From NCBI RefSeq assembly GCF_025397995.1, contig NZ_CP104550.1:328001-392000 (forward strand): a stretch of DNA of 64,000 nt. The letters are read 5' to 3'. Source of the DNA: Methanothermobacter wolfeii (GTDB lineage Archaea > Methanobacteriota > Methanobacteria > Methanobacteriales > Methanothermobacteraceae). A model generated the notes under the pieces. It was not told the origin of the DNA, did no database searches, and saw only the letters and a list, made by a program, of their open reading frames with translations. Made by a program: the position numbers and the translations under genes. Positions 33,895 through 43,924 of the stretch are shown here, one piece after another; within the stretch, counting starts at the first letter, position 1, and every line of letters begins with the position of its first letter.

Positions 33895-35751
33895 ATGGAA
33901 TTAGAGGATATTGTAGATGCCCGGAAGGGCGATAGAATGTTCCTCCTTGGCAATGAGGCTGCCGTGAGGGCTGCGGTAGAGTCAGGTGTGGGTGTTGCAA
34001 GCACCTACCCTGGCACACCGTCATCTGAAATAGGTAACGTTTTATCAGAAATTGCAAGGGATGCAGGGATATACTTTGAATTCTCCATCAATGAAAAGGT
34101 TGCACTGGAGGTGGCGGCTGCTGCTGCAGCTTCCGGTGTTAGATCATTCACCTTCATGAAGCATGTGGGACTCAATGTGGCATCAGACTCATTTATGAGC
34201 GCAGCCTATACGGGTGTCAGGGCAGGTATGGTTGTCCTCTCTGCGGATGACCCCTCAATGTTTTCATCCCAGAATGAGCAGGATAACAGACACTACGCAA
34301 GACTTGCAGGGGTCCCCCTTCTTGAACCCTCCAGCCCCCAGGAGGTGCTTGATTACATGAACTTCGCCTTTGAACTCTCGGAGGAGTACGGGGTACCGGT
34401 CCTTTTAAGAACCACCACAAGGGTGTCCCATATGAGGGGCGTTGTGGAGGTTGGTGAAAGGCGGATGAAACCTCAGAAGGGATTCTTCAGAAAGGACCCT
34501 TCACGTTTCGTGCCCGTACCTGCAACAGCAAGGGTTATGCACAGGAAACTCATTGAGAAGATGAAGGCCCTGGAAGATACTGTTAACGACTCAGATCTTA
34601 ACATGGTGTTCAATGGGGAAAGCAGTTCAGGGTTCGGTATAATAGCATCAGGGGGAGCCTTTAACTATGCATATGATGCGGCTGAGAGCCTGGGCATGAA
34701 GGTACCCATACTCAAACTTGGATTCACCTACCCATTCCCTTCAGGGAAGGTCTCCGAGTTCATCTCAGGACGGGACCATGTCCTCGTTGTGGAGGAGGTT
34801 GACCCTGTCATGGAGAAGGAGGTGCTTGCGGTTGCCGGTTCTGAGGGCCTGGATGTGGATGTCCATGGAAAACTTGACGGCACACTTCCTGAGATATACG
34901 AGTACAACGAGGACATACTCCGCCGGGCCATAGGAGGCTTCACAGGCATTAAGGTCCATGAGAAGACCTTTGAGGCACCTCAGATACCTGAAAGGCCCCC
35001 TGCACTCTGCCCGGGGTGTCCCCACAGGGCGGTATATTATGCTGTCAGAAGGGCCGCCGGTGAGCTTGGCATGGGTCCCGATGAACTCATCTTTCCCACA
35101 GATATAGGGTGCTACACCCTGGGGATAGAGCCCCCATACTCTGCAGCGGACTACCTACTAAGCATGGGGTCAAGCATAGGGACCGCCTGCGGATTTTCAG
35201 CCGCAACATCCCAGAGGATAATCTTATTTATCGGGGACTCAACATTCTTCCATGCGGGTATCCCTCCTCTCATAAACGCGGTCCACAATAAGGGGAGATT
35301 CGTGGTGGTCATCCTTGATAACAGGACAACTGCAATGACAGGGGGCCAGCCACACCCTGGACTGCCCGTTGATGGGATGGGTGATGAGGCGCCGGAGATA
35401 TCCATAGATGACATTGTAAGGGCTTCGGGGGTTGAATTCGTGGAAACGGTAAACCCCATGAACCTCAAGAGATCGGTGGAGACAATTAAAGGGGCGCTTG
35501 AACATGAATCAGTTGCCGTGGTGATATCAAAGTATCCATGCATGCTCTCCAGGGGAGCTGTGCGCGGAAGGCCAATGAAGGTCCATGAGGAGAGGTGTGA
35601 CCTCTGCATGGACTGCCTCAGGGAACTGGCATGCCCCGCCATTGTCAGCCGGGATGGAAGGGTGTTTATAGATCCCCTCTACTGCCGTGGCTGCAGTGTC
35701 TGCCTCCAGATATGCAAGAGGGGAGCCATAAGACCATCAGGGAGGGATTAG
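33895..35751 (+). CDS. iorA: Indolepyruvate:ferredoxin oxidoreductase, alpha subunit
   Basis: A 618-residue thiamine-diphosphate enzyme. The N-terminal pyrimidine-binding domain has [16 protein letters not shown]; the C-terminal TPP motif runs from GDSTFF to [17 protein letters not shown], and two 4Fe-4S clusters close the protein ([28 protein letters not shown]). The enzyme oxidises arylpyruvates to arylacetyl-CoA, or runs in reverse to make aromatic amino acids from aryl acids. ATG 33895 follows GGTGAT. iorB follows directly and a phenylacetate-CoA ligase is nearby, making a plausible pathway. Confidence 0.96.
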   Translation: MELEDIVDARKGDRMFLLGNEAAVRAAVESGVGVASTYPGTPSSEIGNVLSEIARDAGIYFEFSINEKVALEVAAAAAASGVRSFTFMKHVGLNVASDSFMSAAYTGVRAGMVVLSADDPSMFSSQNEQDNRHYARLAGVPLLEPSSPQEVLDYMNFAFELSEEYGVPVLLRTTTRVSHMRGVVEVGERRMKPQKGFFRKDPSRFVPVPATARVMHRKLIEKMKALEDTVNDSDLNMVFNGESSSGFGIIASGGAFNYAYDAAESLGMKVPILKLGFTYPFPSGKVSEFISGRDHVLVVEEVDPVMEKEVLAVAGSEGLDVDVHGKLDGTLPEIYEYNEDILRRAIGGFTGIKVHEKTFEAPQIPERPPALCPGCPHRAVYYAVRRAAGELGMGPDELIFPTDIGCYTLGIEPPYSAADYLLSMGSSIGTACGFSAATSQRIILFIGDSTFFHAGIPPLINAVHNKGRFVVVILDNRTTAMTGGQPHPGLPVDGMGDEAPEISIDDIVRASGVEFVETVNPMNLKRSVETIKGALEHESVAVVISKYPCMLSRGAVRGRPMKVHEERCDLCMDCLRELACPAIVSRDGRVFIDPLYCRGCSVCLQICKRGAIRPSGRD

Positions 35752-35752
35752 A

Positions 35753-36337
35753 ATGTACAACATATACGTATGTGGAGTTGGCGGTCAGGGAATCATAAAG
35801 ACATCTGTGATAATCGGCGAGGCAGCCATGAAGGAAGGCATGAACGTGGTTATGAGTGAGATACATGGAATGGCCCAGAGGGGTGGCGCAGTTTCCACCG
35901 AAATCAGGATAGGTGATGTTAAGGGGTCAATCATACCCGATGGAGAGGCGGACCTTGTGATAGCATTCGAGCCACTGGAGGCCCTGAGGGCGATTCCAAA
36001 GATCTCAGGTGGCTCAGATGTCATCATGAACACATCGATGATACCTCCCTTCAACCTGGTCAACAGCCTACACCCTTACCCCCCGGTTGAGGAGATAGTC
36101 GGGGCCCTGAATGAAAGGGCAGGGACCGTCAGGGCCTTCGATGCTGAAAGGATAGCTGTGGAGGCAGGCCATATAATGTCACTCAACATGGTCATGCTGG
36201 GTGCGGCGGCAGCCACAGGGAAACTCCCCATTGATAGGGATGTGATCATGGATTCAATGAAGGAGAACCTTCCCTCAGGGCTGCTTGATGTGAACGTGAG
36301 GGCCTTCAATGAGGGCTTCGGTGAAATGATGAAATGA
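35753..36337 (+). CDS. iorB: Indolepyruvate:ferredoxin oxidoreductase, beta subunit
   Basis: A 194-residue gamma/beta-type subunit of 2-oxoacid oxidoreductases: [28 protein letters not shown] near the start, [21 protein letters not shown], and [14 protein letters not shown]. It starts one base after the stop of iorA, within one operon, and binds coenzyme A. It ends at 36337 with a convergent ACT-domain gene downstream. Confidence 0.95.
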   Translation: MYNIYVCGVGGQGIIKTSVIIGEAAMKEGMNVVMSEIHGMAQRGGAVSTEIRIGDVKGSIIPDGEADLVIAFEPLEALRAIPKISGGSDVIMNTSMIPPFNLVNSLHPYPPVEEIVGALNERAGTVRAFDAERIAVEAGHIMSLNMVMLGAAAATGKLPIDRDVIMDSMKENLPSGLLDVNVRAFNEGFGEMMK

Positions 36338-36460
36338 AGAATAAATGGTTTGATGTCTGGAGGATAAAGACATTCCTCCAGATCCATATTCCAGGGTCTA
36401 TGATTTTTTATTTCCATTCTGTCTGGTTTCAGGGGCTGTGGTTCTCTGATACGGAAACAG

Positions 36461-36498
36461 TAAAAAAGAGCATCAGAGGATGTATATATCCTCTGATG
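36461..36498 (-). terminator. Intrinsic-type terminator at the end of the ACT gene
   Basis: An 11-bp perfect inverted repeat, CATCAGAGGAT (36471-36481) with ATCCTCTGATG (36488-36498), has a 6-base loop. On the minus strand it is followed by CTCTTTTTTA. The hairpin overlaps the last codons and stop of the ACT gene. Such a hairpin plus T-run is unusual for archaea, where T-runs alone suffice, so it may also slow the transcript arriving from iorB. Confidence 0.6.
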
Positions 36499-36904
36499 AG
36501 AGTACCGGTATTCCTGCATCCTCAAGGGCGTTTATGCCATCATCCACGTTCTCTGTCCTGATGACAACAACCGCCTTTTCACCCTTCTTCTCAACAAAGG
36601 CATAGATGTACTCAACGTTTATGTCATGGTCTGTCAGGACAGCCAGTATCCCGTCAAGTCCCCCTGGTTCATCAGGGACCTCAACGGCTATCACATCATT
36701 GACCCTTACAACGAAGTTGTTTTCTTCCAGAACCTCCTTTGCCTTCACCGGGTCTGAGACTATCATGCGGAGTATCCCGAACTCGGAGGTATCCGCGATT
36801 GAAAGTGCCCGGATGTTTATCCCGGCCTCTGAAAGGGTGTGTATAGCGTTTTTCAGTCTCCCCTTTTTATTCTCAAGGAAAACAGATATCTGTTTGAGTT
36901 TCAT
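36473..36904 (-). CDS. Tandem ACT-domain regulatory protein
   Basis: A 143-residue protein made of two ACT domains ([45 protein letters not shown] and [46 protein letters not shown]). ACT pairs bind amino acids at their interface. Position between iorAB and phenylacetate-CoA ligase suggests binding of an aromatic amino acid or aryl acid to control those enzymes. ATG 36904 is six bases behind GAGGTG. The ligase gene ends 22 bases upstream, so the two share a leftward transcript. Confidence 0.88.
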   Translation of the reverse strand: MKLKQISVFLENKKGRLKNAIHTLSEAGINIRALSIADTSEFGILRMIVSDPVKAKEVLEENNFVVRVNDVIAVEVPDEPGGLDGILAVLTDHDINVEYIYAFVEKKGEKAVVVIRTENVDDGINALEDAGIPVLSSEDIYIL

Positions 36905-36926
36905 AGAGAGCACCTCATATATTTAT

Positions 36927-38228
36927 TTAATCAAATTTCCTTTTATCTATAACCCTGACAGCCTTGCCCTCACTCCTCGGGAGGCTTCCCGGTTCAACCA
37001 GGGTCACGTTGACCCTTAAACCGATTTCGTTGTGGATATGTTTTTCTATCATGCGTTTGGCTTCCTCCACATGCTTGACCTCATCAGAGAAGAGCTCCGG
37101 TGACGCTTCAACCCTGACCTCCAGTTCATCAAGGAATTCTGGCCTAGTGACAACTATCTGGTAGTGGGGTTCAAGGCCCTTCACTCCAAGCAGCGCCCTT
37201 TCGATCTGGGATGGGAATACAATAACACCCCTTATCTTCAGCATGTCATCGCTTCGACCGGTAATCCTGTCCATCCTGACGAGTGTACGTCCGCAGCCGC
37301 ATGCTTCATTCCTCAGGGCGGTTATATCCTTTGTCCTGAACCTCAAGATGGGCATACCCTCCCTTGTGAGTGTTGTGAGTACCAGTTCACCCTTCCTCCC
37401 GTAGGGGAGTTTCTCAAGGGTCTTTGGGTCTATGATCTCGGGGTAGAAGTGGTCCTCAAATATGTGCAGACCGTTCTTTTCAGGGCATTCCTGAGCAACC
37501 CCGGGCCCTATTATCTCTGTAAGACCGTATATGTTGAGGGCGGTAAGGCCCAGCCTCTCCTCTATAGCATTTCTCATCTCCTCTGTCCACATTTCAGCCC
37601 CGAATATCCCTGACTTCAGGTTAAGGGCCCCTATGTCGACACCTTCATTTTCAAGGACCTCTGCAAGGTAGAGGGCGTAGGATGGTGTGCATGTTATCAC
37701 CGTTGTGCCAAAGTCCTGCATTATCTCAATCTGCCTCTTCGTGTTCCCTGCAGATATGGGTATGACAGTCGCCCCGATCCTCTGGGCACCGTAGTGAACT
37801 CCAAGACCACCGGTGAATAATCCGTAACCATAACAGTTCTGTATACGATCCTTTTTCGTCGCCATACCCATTGTAAGGGCCCTGGCCATCACCTCAGACC
37901 ATATCTCAAGGTCCTTCTTCGTGTACCCTGAGACAACGGGTTTTCCGGTGGTCCCTGATGATGTGTGCACCTCCACTATCTCCTCATCAGGCACCGCGAA
38001 CATACCGAAGGGGTAGGCTTCCCTCAGGTCATTCTTTGTTGTGAATGGCAGTTTAGAGATATCCTCAAGGGTCTCTATGTCCTCAGGAAACACGCCCGCT
38101 TCTGTTAAGCGCTTATGGTAATAAGGAACATTCTCATAGGCCCTTTTAACGGTTTTCTGGAGCCTTTTAAGCTGTAGTTCCTGTCTTTCTTCAGGGTCCA
38201 TGCATTCTGCTTCAGGGTTCCATATCAT
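36927..38228 (-). CDS. paaK: Phenylacetate-CoA ligase (aryl-acid CoA ligase)
   Basis: A 433-residue adenylate-forming ligase. The P-loop is [15 protein letters not shown] near residues 87-101, the adenylation motif is in [12 protein letters not shown], and [21 protein letters not shown] and [22 protein letters not shown] follow. It activates phenylacetate or indoleacetate with CoA at the cost of ATP. In methanogens such ligases feed IorAB in the reductive direction to make Phe, Trp or Tyr from scavenged aryl acids. It is co-transcribed with the ACT gene. Confidence 0.93.
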   Translation of the reverse strand: MIWNPEAECMDPEERQELQLKRLQKTVKRAYENVPYYHKRLTEAGVFPEDIETLEDISKLPFTTKNDLREAYPFGMFAVPDEEIVEVHTSSGTTGKPVVSGYTKKDLEIWSEVMARALTMGMATKKDRIQNCYGYGLFTGGLGVHYGAQRIGATVIPISAGNTKRQIEIMQDFGTTVITCTPSYALYLAEVLENEGVDIGALNLKSGIFGAEMWTEEMRNAIEERLGLTALNIYGLTEIIGPGVAQECPEKNGLHIFEDHFYPEIIDPKTLEKLPYGRKGELVLTTLTREGMPILRFRTKDITALRNEACGCGRTLVRMDRITGRSDDMLKIRGVIVFPSQIERALLGVKGLEPHYQIVVTRPEFLDELEVRVEASPELFSDEVKHVEEAKRMIEKHIHNEIGLRVNVTLVEPGSLPRSEGKAVRVIDKRKFD

Positions 38229-38271
38229 TTCAATCGCCTTAAATCAACTTTCTCTGGAATCTGTTTATAAA

Positions 38272-38282
38272 GACTTATATGC
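38272..38282 (+). promoter_or_regulatory. TATA box for the sodium symporter gene
   Basis: ACTTATATGCT is followed 51 bases later by the ATG at 38334 and by the ribosome binding site GGAGGATTTAGG. It is the best TATA candidate in the short divergent gap. Confidence 0.45.
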
Positions 38283-38333
38283 TAATTGTCATCATCATTA
38301 ATTATAATTTAATGGACTGAAGGAGGATTTAGG

Positions 38334-39923
38334 ATGGATCTTTTAATACTTGGTATCGTGGTTCTCATATACTTCCTTCTTACCGGGTATGTGGGTTATG
38401 TTGCCTGGCGGAGGACGGAGACCTCTGAGGACTACATGGTTGCCGATAGGAAGGCCCACCCCTATATTATGGCCATGAGCTATGGCGCCACCTTTATCAG
38501 TACCGCGGCGATAGTTGGTTTTGGCGGGATGGCCGGTGCCTTCGGGATGGGTATCCTGTGGCTTGTGTTCCTCAATATACTCGTCGGTATATTCATAGCA
38601 TTTGTGTTCTTTGGTAAGCGCACGAGGAAGATGGGGCATAACATGTCCGCCCTAACATTCCCCGAGTTTATCGGGAGAAGATTCAGGAGCCGTTTTCTCC
38701 AGTACTTTGGAGGGGCGATAATATTTCTGGGCATGCCACTCTACGCCTCTGTGGTCCTCATAGGAGCTGCAAGGTTCCTTGAGACGACGGTGAAAATAGA
38801 CTTCGGGATAGCCCTTATACTGATAGCGCTTATAGTTGCCGTTTATGTGGTTATGGGTGGTATAAAGGGTGTTATGTATACTGATGCCCTCCAGGGGACC
38901 ATAATGTTCCTTGGAATGATATTCCTTGTTGTTTCAACATACTATATACTGGGAGGGGTTGTTGAAGCCCACCAGGCACTCACAGGGATTTCAAATCTCA
39001 TACCTGCGGAGGCAAAGGCTGTTGGTGCAACTGGATGGACCAGTATGCCGGTTTATGGCAGTCCATACTGGTGGACCCTTCTGTCAACGATAATCCTGGG
39101 TGTGGGTGTGGGTGTTCTTGCACAGCCACAGCTCATTGTGAGGTTCATGACGGTGAAGTCCAACAGGGAACTCAACAGGGGTGTACTGATAGGGGCCCTC
39201 TTCATATTCGTAATGACCTGGAGCGCCTATGTTGTCGGAGCCCTGTCGAATGTGTATTTCTTCAGAAAGGCGGGGATGATTGCTGTTGAGGCTGCCGGTG
39301 GAAATGCTGATAAGATAATACCTGTCTTTATAAATTCCGCCATGCCAGAGTGGTTCTCATACATCTTCATGCTCACCCTTCTTTCTGCTGCCATGTCAAC
39401 CCTCAGTTCACAGTTCCATGTTCAGGGCACATCCATTGGAAGGGACGTCTACGAGACCATTATGAGGAGGAAGGGTGACAGGTCAGTTCTTATAACAAGG
39501 GTTGGTATCATCATCGCCATCCTGATAGCGGTTGTCCTCGGGTACATCCTCCCTGGAAGTATAATAGCGCAGGGAACAGCCCTCTTCTTCGGTATATGTG
39601 CAGCGTCCTTCCTTTCAGTGTATGCTGCGGCGCTGTTCTGGAAGAGGGCTACAAGGGAGGGTGCTATTGCAGGGATGGTCTCAGGCGCCCTTGTAAGCCT
39701 CTTCTGGCTGCTCTTCGAATACAAGAAGACTGCAATGGCCCTGGGGGTTACCAGGGTCATATTTGGAGGCCCTGTCATATCTTCAATGCCTTGGCCTGTT
39801 GTGGATCCTATACTGGTGGGTGTTCCTGTATCTGCTCTTATGCTTGTGGTTGTGAGTCTGATGACTGAGCCACCATCCAGGGAACACCTTGATAAATGTT
39901 TCAACGGAATAAAGGGAGTTTAA
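38334..39923 (+). CDS. Sodium:solute symporter (SSS family)
   Basis: A 529-residue transporter with about 13 membrane helices; the family signature GGIKGVMYTDALQGTIMFLGM is near residues 177-197, and a Na+-binding Ser-rich segment in LSAAMSTLSSQFHVQG near 353-368. SSS carriers import amino acids, acetate, pantothenate or aryl acids with sodium. Because it faces phenylacetate-CoA ligase and is next to iorAB, uptake of an aryl acid is an attractive guess, not shown. ATG 38334 follows GGAGGATTTAGG. The next gene is a small membrane partner. Confidence 0.93.
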   Translation: MDLLILGIVVLIYFLLTGYVGYVAWRRTETSEDYMVADRKAHPYIMAMSYGATFISTAAIVGFGGMAGAFGMGILWLVFLNILVGIFIAFVFFGKRTRKMGHNMSALTFPEFIGRRFRSRFLQYFGGAIIFLGMPLYASVVLIGAARFLETTVKIDFGIALILIALIVAVYVVMGGIKGVMYTDALQGTIMFLGMIFLVVSTYYILGGVVEAHQALTGISNLIPAEAKAVGATGWTSMPVYGSPYWWTLLSTIILGVGVGVLAQPQLIVRFMTVKSNRELNRGVLIGALFIFVMTWSAYVVGALSNVYFFRKAGMIAVEAAGGNADKIIPVFINSAMPEWFSYIFMLTLLSAAMSTLSSQFHVQGTSIGRDVYETIMRRKGDRSVLITRVGIIIAILIAVVLGYILPGSIIAQGTALFFGICAASFLSVYAAALFWKRATREGAIAGMVSGALVSLFWLLFEYKKTAMALGVTRVIFGGPVISSMPWPVVDPILVGVPVSALMLVVVSLMTEPPSREHLDKCFNGIKGV

Positions 39924-39947
39924 TTCAAGGGAGCGTGGTGGTTAAGG

Positions 39948-40139
39948 ATGGTTCTTGGAATACCTGACCCCTGGGTGTGGAGCGCATATCTGCTCTGCAT
40001 CCTCATAACCCTCTTCTGTGTTATCTATGGAGTCCTTAACTGGAACAGTGGAGGGGAGGATGAGGAAGAACAGATAATGGAAGAAATCAGATGGGAGGAA
40101 GAGGAGAGGAAAATGGAAGAGGATGAGCTGGGCCTCTAG
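39948..40139 (+). CDS. Small accessory protein of the sodium symporter
   Basis: A 63-residue protein with one membrane helix (VWSAYLLCILITLFCVIYGVLNW, about residues 9-31) and a highly acidic C-terminal tail (repeated Glu with a few Trp/Arg). Such small partners occur directly behind SSS symporters in several archaea and bacteria. It starts 25 bases after the symporter stop, behind a weak AAGG, and is probably co-translated. The acidic tail may interact with the carrier's cytoplasmic face. Confidence 0.75.
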   Translation: MVLGIPDPWVWSAYLLCILITLFCVIYGVLNWNSGGEDEEEQIMEEIRWEEEERKMEEDELGL

Positions 40140-40264
40140 GCATGGCCTATCCATATATTCTGGACAGTGCTGTTCTTTTCTTTTCATATGATGTGGTTGA
40201 GTTTTTTTGAGATAAGTAAAATTCGGTTTTTTACATTTTTCAGTATCCTATAAAAAAAATAAAA

Positions 40265-42157
40265 TTAGAAGAGACCGCTTTCTTCGAGTTTGCTTTCCAT
40301 CCAGTGGGCTCTTTTATCCATCTTCTCCTTGACAAGTACCGTTATGCAGAAGGCCATCACCGGGAAGACACTGAGAAGGGCAAGGTTCATCCAGTAGCTG
40401 CTCCAGATCACACCCCCAACAACCTCCCTCAGGGCGCCAACGGCATATGTGAGTGGAAGGTAGGGGTGTATTGCCTGGAAGAATGGCGGTAAAAGTTCCA
40501 CAGGGAATATCCCGCCTGTACCTGTGATCTGGAGTACCAGCAGTATTATTGATATGGCCTTACCCGCGTTACCCAAGGCTGATGTCAGGGAGTAGACTAT
40601 CAGCATGGAGCAGATACTGATGTAGACGGTTGTGAGTACAAAGAGTAACCTGCTGGTAAGCTGCACCCTCAGGAGCATGGCGCCGGCTGCAACCACAAGG
40701 GCATGGAAGATGGAGATTATCAGGAAGAGACCCATCCTTCCAAGGTAAACCTCTATGCTACTGTAATTACCTCTTGCACGCATGGTTATCATGGCAACCG
40801 CGATTATACCACCTATCCATAGTGATAGGGGTACATAGAATGGTGCAAGTGCTGATCCATAGTTCTCAACCGGATATATGTGCTGTTTCTCCATTTTAAC
40901 CGGGCTCTTGAAGTACTCCCTGACTGCGGAGGGATCTGTATCTGCAAGCCTTATGAGGCTGTCGATGTCATCCTCGCTGATTGAGTTCAGCTTCTGATTT
41001 GCCTCCTGGATCGCTGATCTGATAACAGGCCACTTTGAATTTGCAATGCCAAGTTTCGCTGATGCTTCACGCATTGAAGAGTCGATCCGGTCTTCATTTG
41101 CCATCAGCATGTTGATGGCGCTGTCCATCCTGTCAAGCGATGCCTTAAGCTGCACAAGACGGTTGCTTGTCTTCTTTGTTTTGAGGTCGGATTCAATGGC
41201 CTGGAGTATGCCCAGAACTTCACTGGCCTTCTGTATATTGGTGTCTATCTGATTTATGGCTGTTTTTAGCTGAGGATCGCCTGTGGCAGAATATAGGCTA
41301 CTTAAAACTGCTTTAAGGTACTTCAATGATGTTATGGCCTCTGATAGGTGTGTTTCCATGTTCTCTACTGTGGTAAGTGCCTTTTCAGGGTCCTTTCCAA
41401 TGTAACTTTCAAGCAGACTGTACTTTTCCCTTACGAAGTTTGAATTGTCCCTTATTTCAGGTAGATATCCCTTCAAACCTGACCAGAAGCTCTGCCCGGT
41501 CTGAAGGTCAGAATTGGCCCTTTTAAGTGTTTCATCTATATTCTGAATGTTTCCATTGAGTTCGTTGATGAAACTCTTTGTCTTCAGGAACTGGGCCTTG
41601 TTTGCCCTTGCAAGTTCACCTGCACTGCTTATCTTTCCGAATATGATGCCGTCTATGGTTTTAACGATCTCACTGTTTATCTTTGCCTGGAGCGCATCTG
41701 CACCGGCATTTGTTATCCTCGGAGCAACCGGGTTCAGCTTGTCGTTTACTATGTACTCGATCTTGGCCTGTCTGGGGGTGCCGTTCTTAATTGAAAGGAT
41801 ATCTGAACTGAAGTTTCCAGGGATTATCAGTACAGCGTAGTATTCTCCGCTTTTAAGTCCATCCATTGCTTTTCCTCTGTCAACGAACTGCCAGTCGAAG
41901 TTCCTGTTTTTTCTGAGTTCGTCTACAAGCTCTGTGCCTATGTTTATATGTTCACCGTTTAGAACCGCGCCGCGATCCTCATTTACAACAGCTACACTGA
42001 GATCTGATGTCCTTGAGTAGGGGTCAAGTGTTGCCTGTATGTTGAAGACAGCATAGAGTGCCGGTATACATATTATAACTGCAATGACGAAGAGAACAAC
42101 CGGACTGTTCTTTACCGTTTTCAGGTCATTTCTGAATATTTTCAGGGCATTTCTCAT
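40265..42157 (-). CDS. YhgE/Pip-domain ABC-2-type membrane protein
   Basis: A 630-residue protein with one N-terminal membrane helix (VVLFVIAVIICIPALYAVFNI) and at least five C-terminal helices, separated by a long extracytoplasmic region (residues about 40-440) with heptad coiled coils (MANEDRIDSSMREASAKL). This is the YhgE/Pip type related to ABC-2 permeases and phage-infection proteins; roles in envelope traffic or secretion have been proposed. The palindromic TATA-like CCTTTATATAGG near 42219-42230 lies about 65 bases before the ATG. No ATPase gene is nearby. Confidence 0.85.
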   Translation of the reverse strand: MRNALKIFRNDLKTVKNSPVVLFVIAVIICIPALYAVFNIQATLDPYSRTSDLSVAVVNEDRGAVLNGEHINIGTELVDELRKNRNFDWQFVDRGKAMDGLKSGEYYAVLIIPGNFSSDILSIKNGTPRQAKIEYIVNDKLNPVAPRITNAGADALQAKINSEIVKTIDGIIFGKISSAGELARANKAQFLKTKSFINELNGNIQNIDETLKRANSDLQTGQSFWSGLKGYLPEIRDNSNFVREKYSLLESYIGKDPEKALTTVENMETHLSEAITSLKYLKAVLSSLYSATGDPQLKTAINQIDTNIQKASEVLGILQAIESDLKTKKTSNRLVQLKASLDRMDSAINMLMANEDRIDSSMREASAKLGIANSKWPVIRSAIQEANQKLNSISEDDIDSLIRLADTDPSAVREYFKSPVKMEKQHIYPVENYGSALAPFYVPLSLWIGGIIAVAMITMRARGNYSSIEVYLGRMGLFLIISIFHALVVAAGAMLLRVQLTSRLLFVLTTVYISICSMLIVYSLTSALGNAGKAISIILLVLQITGTGGIFPVELLPPFFQAIHPYLPLTYAVGALREVVGGVIWSSYWMNLALLSVFPVMAFCITVLVKEKMDKRAHWMESKLEESGLF

Positions 42158-42349
42158 GGATTCTCTGCCTCCAAAAAATAAAGTTTATTTTTGTAAGAAA
42201 AAGTTTAAGGGTCATCAACCTATATAAAGGTTTCCCTCAGGAGGAGCTCATGCTTTCAGGAACCCCGACGGCTCTTGGGTTTGACTTAGATTTTTATACT
42301 CAGAAAACCAAGAGTAATATTATGAGTTAGTTATCTGGATGGTGGTACC

Positions 42350-42583
42350 ATGAGAATAGTTGAAGATATAGTAGGTAAAGAGGTTCTTGACAGTGCTGCA
42401 ACTGTTATAGGCAAGGTAAAGGATGTTGAGGTTGACATCGAATCCCAGACAATAGAGGCGCTGGTTCTTGGTAAGGGTGGAATATCAGAGGGTCTTGGCA
42501 TCTCCAAGGGTGAAACAATAGTGCCCTATGAGATGGTTAAGAAGATAGGTGACAAGATACTCCTCAAGGGAGGAGAGGAATAG
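42350..42583 (+). CDS. PRC-barrel domain protein
   Basis: A 77-residue single PRC-barrel protein (VGKEVLDSAATVIGKVKDVEVDIESQTIEALVLGKGG ... IVPYEMVKKIGDKILLKG). PRC-barrels are small beta barrels found in photosynthetic reaction centres, RimM and archaeal division proteins (CdpB). In archaea with FtsZ, CdpB proteins link SepF to the division ring, so this could belong to the same apparatus as the sepF gene at 22231. ATG 42350 follows GGTGGT. A TATA-like TTTTTATAC is near 42291-42299. Confidence 0.88.
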   Translation: MRIVEDIVGKEVLDSAATVIGKVKDVEVDIESQTIEALVLGKGGISEGLGISKGETIVPYEMVKKIGDKILLKGGEE

Positions 42584-42612
42584 AACCTTATCTTTTTTAA
42601 GGGTGAAGAAAT

Positions 42613-42774
42613 TTGCATCTTAAGGGTATCTGCAGCCTCTGCGGGAGGGCAGATTTTCTTCACACATGCCGCCTCTGCGGTGCAAACGTGTGTTCAGAAT
42701 GTTACATTGCAGATATGGGAGTCTGTAGAATATGCCGGTCAAAAATTCAGAGAAGCTCAGAGAGACACTCATAA
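42613..42774 (+). CDS. 53-residue eight-cysteine zinc-ribbon protein overlapping pyrE
   Basis: This frame is not in the usual size range for gene calls. TTG 42613 follows GGGTGA with six-base spacing, and translation gives four CxxC pairs: C7-C10, C19-C22, C27-C30 and C38-C41, then a basic tail, stopping at TAA 42772. The last 43 bases overlap the 5' end of pyrE in another frame. Two cross-braced zinc sites like a small RING or zinc ribbon are plausible. It may be translationally coupled to pyrE; the role is unknown. Confidence 0.65.
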   Translation: MHLKGICSLCGRADFLHTCRLCGANVCSECYIADMGVCRICRSKIQRSSERHS

Positions 42775-43268
42775 AACTCCTCAATGAAAGGGAGGTTATA
42801 AAACACGGGAAGTTCATTCTTTCGTCAGGAAGGGAGAGCGATTACTATGTTGATATCAAGAGGGCGGTCACGGACCCTGAGGTTCTCAGGGTAATAGCCC
42901 GCATGATAGCCCTGGAACTCATTGGTATAGACAGGGTTGCAGGACCCGCCCTTGGCGCGGTGCCCATTGCAACGGCAGTATCCCTTGAGTCAGATAAACC
43001 CCTCCTTATGATAAGGAAGGAGAAGAAGGGTTACGGCACATCAAAACTCATTGAGGGCGAACTTGTGGAGGGTGACAGGGTTGCTGTTGTGGAGGATGTG
43101 ACAACGACAGGAGCATCCCTCCTTAAGGCCATTGATGCAATCACCGGAAACGGAGGTATCGTTGAAAGGGCATTTGTTGTGGTGGACCGTGAGGAGGGAG
43201 CACTGGAGAAATTCAGGGAGAGGGGACTGGAACTTGTACCCCTGCTTTCTGTCTCTGATTTCAGATGA
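42732..43268 (+). CDS. pyrE: Orotate phosphoribosyltransferase
   Basis: A 178-residue type I phosphoribosyltransferase making orotidine 5'-monophosphate. The PRPP motif [19 protein letters not shown] is near residues 120-138, and the N-terminal [20 protein letters not shown] and [18 protein letters not shown] loop segments are typical. ATG 42732 has only a weak GGGAGT; it lies inside the small zinc protein gene, whose translation may open it. The stop abuts the convergent moaB gene. Confidence 0.95.
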   Translation: MPVKNSEKLRETLIKLLNEREVIKHGKFILSSGRESDYYVDIKRAVTDPEVLRVIARMIALELIGIDRVAGPALGAVPIATAVSLESDKPLLMIRKEKKGYGTSKLIEGELVEGDRVAVVEDVTTTGASLLKAIDAITGNGGIVERAFVVVDREEGALEKFRERGLELVPLLSVSDFR

Positions 43269-43799
43269 TCATTCCCTCAGGTGCTTTACAAGGTGCGGCA
43301 GTTCAGAGACCACAAGTTCAATTCCCAGTTTAACGGCGTTTGGGGAGCCGGGGAGTGCAAATATGAGGGTCCTCCTGTAGACCCCTGCAGTTGCCCTGCT
43401 AAGTATTGCACCGGCCCCGAGCTCCCTGAAGGTGAGGTGCCTGAATATCTCACCGAAACCATCAAGTTCCTTTTCAAAGAGTTCCTTAAGGGTTTCAACG
43501 GTTATATCCCTGCTCCCTATACCTGTGCCCCCTGTGGTGAAGATAACCGAGGCACCACCATCTATCAGCTGGTTGATGGTAGCCACCAGTCTGTCTGCAT
43601 CGTCGGGTATTATTATATGGTCCATGACAGAATAATCTTCAGAGAGGACATCAACCAGTGTTCTTCCTGAGATGTCACTTTCAGGGATTCCACCTTTCTT
43701 CATAAATTCTGAATACTTTGAGTCGCTGAGGGTTATGACCCCGCACCTGATGCTCCTGGGGGCATCCCTCCGGTGTTCCTCCATACTCGGACTTTTCAT
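43269..43799 (-). CDS. moaB: Molybdenum cofactor biosynthesis protein MoaB/MogA family
   Basis: A 176-residue MoaB/Mog protein that binds molybdopterin and helps adenylate it before metal insertion: CGVITLSDSKY, the pterin-binding VIFTTGGTGIGSRDITVETLKELFEKELDGFGEIFR, and LGAGAILSRATAGVYRRTLIFALPGSPNAVKLG. Methanogen formylmethanofuran dehydrogenases (Mo or W) require the cofactor. Start ATG 43799; ATG 43784 is possible. It is followed upstream by a long gene-poor gap. Confidence 0.9.
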   Translation of the reverse strand: MKSPSMEEHRRDAPRSIRCGVITLSDSKYSEFMKKGGIPESDISGRTLVDVLSEDYSVMDHIIIPDDADRLVATINQLIDGGASVIFTTGGTGIGSRDITVETLKELFEKELDGFGEIFRHLTFRELGAGAILSRATAGVYRRTLIFALPGSPNAVKLGIELVVSELPHLVKHLRE

Positions 43800-43892
43800 A
43801 TTAACCAGCCACTTTATTAATAATACATGTTCTATGTAACACAGTATTTATTGCAGCCACTGTTTATAAGTCTTTTGATTTTTCTGTCACTG

Positions 43893-43905
43893 AAAAGGTT
43901 TATAT
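43893..43905 (+). promoter_or_regulatory. Strong BRE/TATA promoter of the candidate RNA
   Basis: AAAAGGTTTATAT is close to the consensus archaeal BRE plus TATA and predicts a transcript start near 43925-43932, about 30 bases before the first strand of the long-range stem. No protein start codon with a ribosome binding site follows. Confidence 0.5.
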
Positions 43906-43924
43906 CTGGTTTTCTGACACCCGG

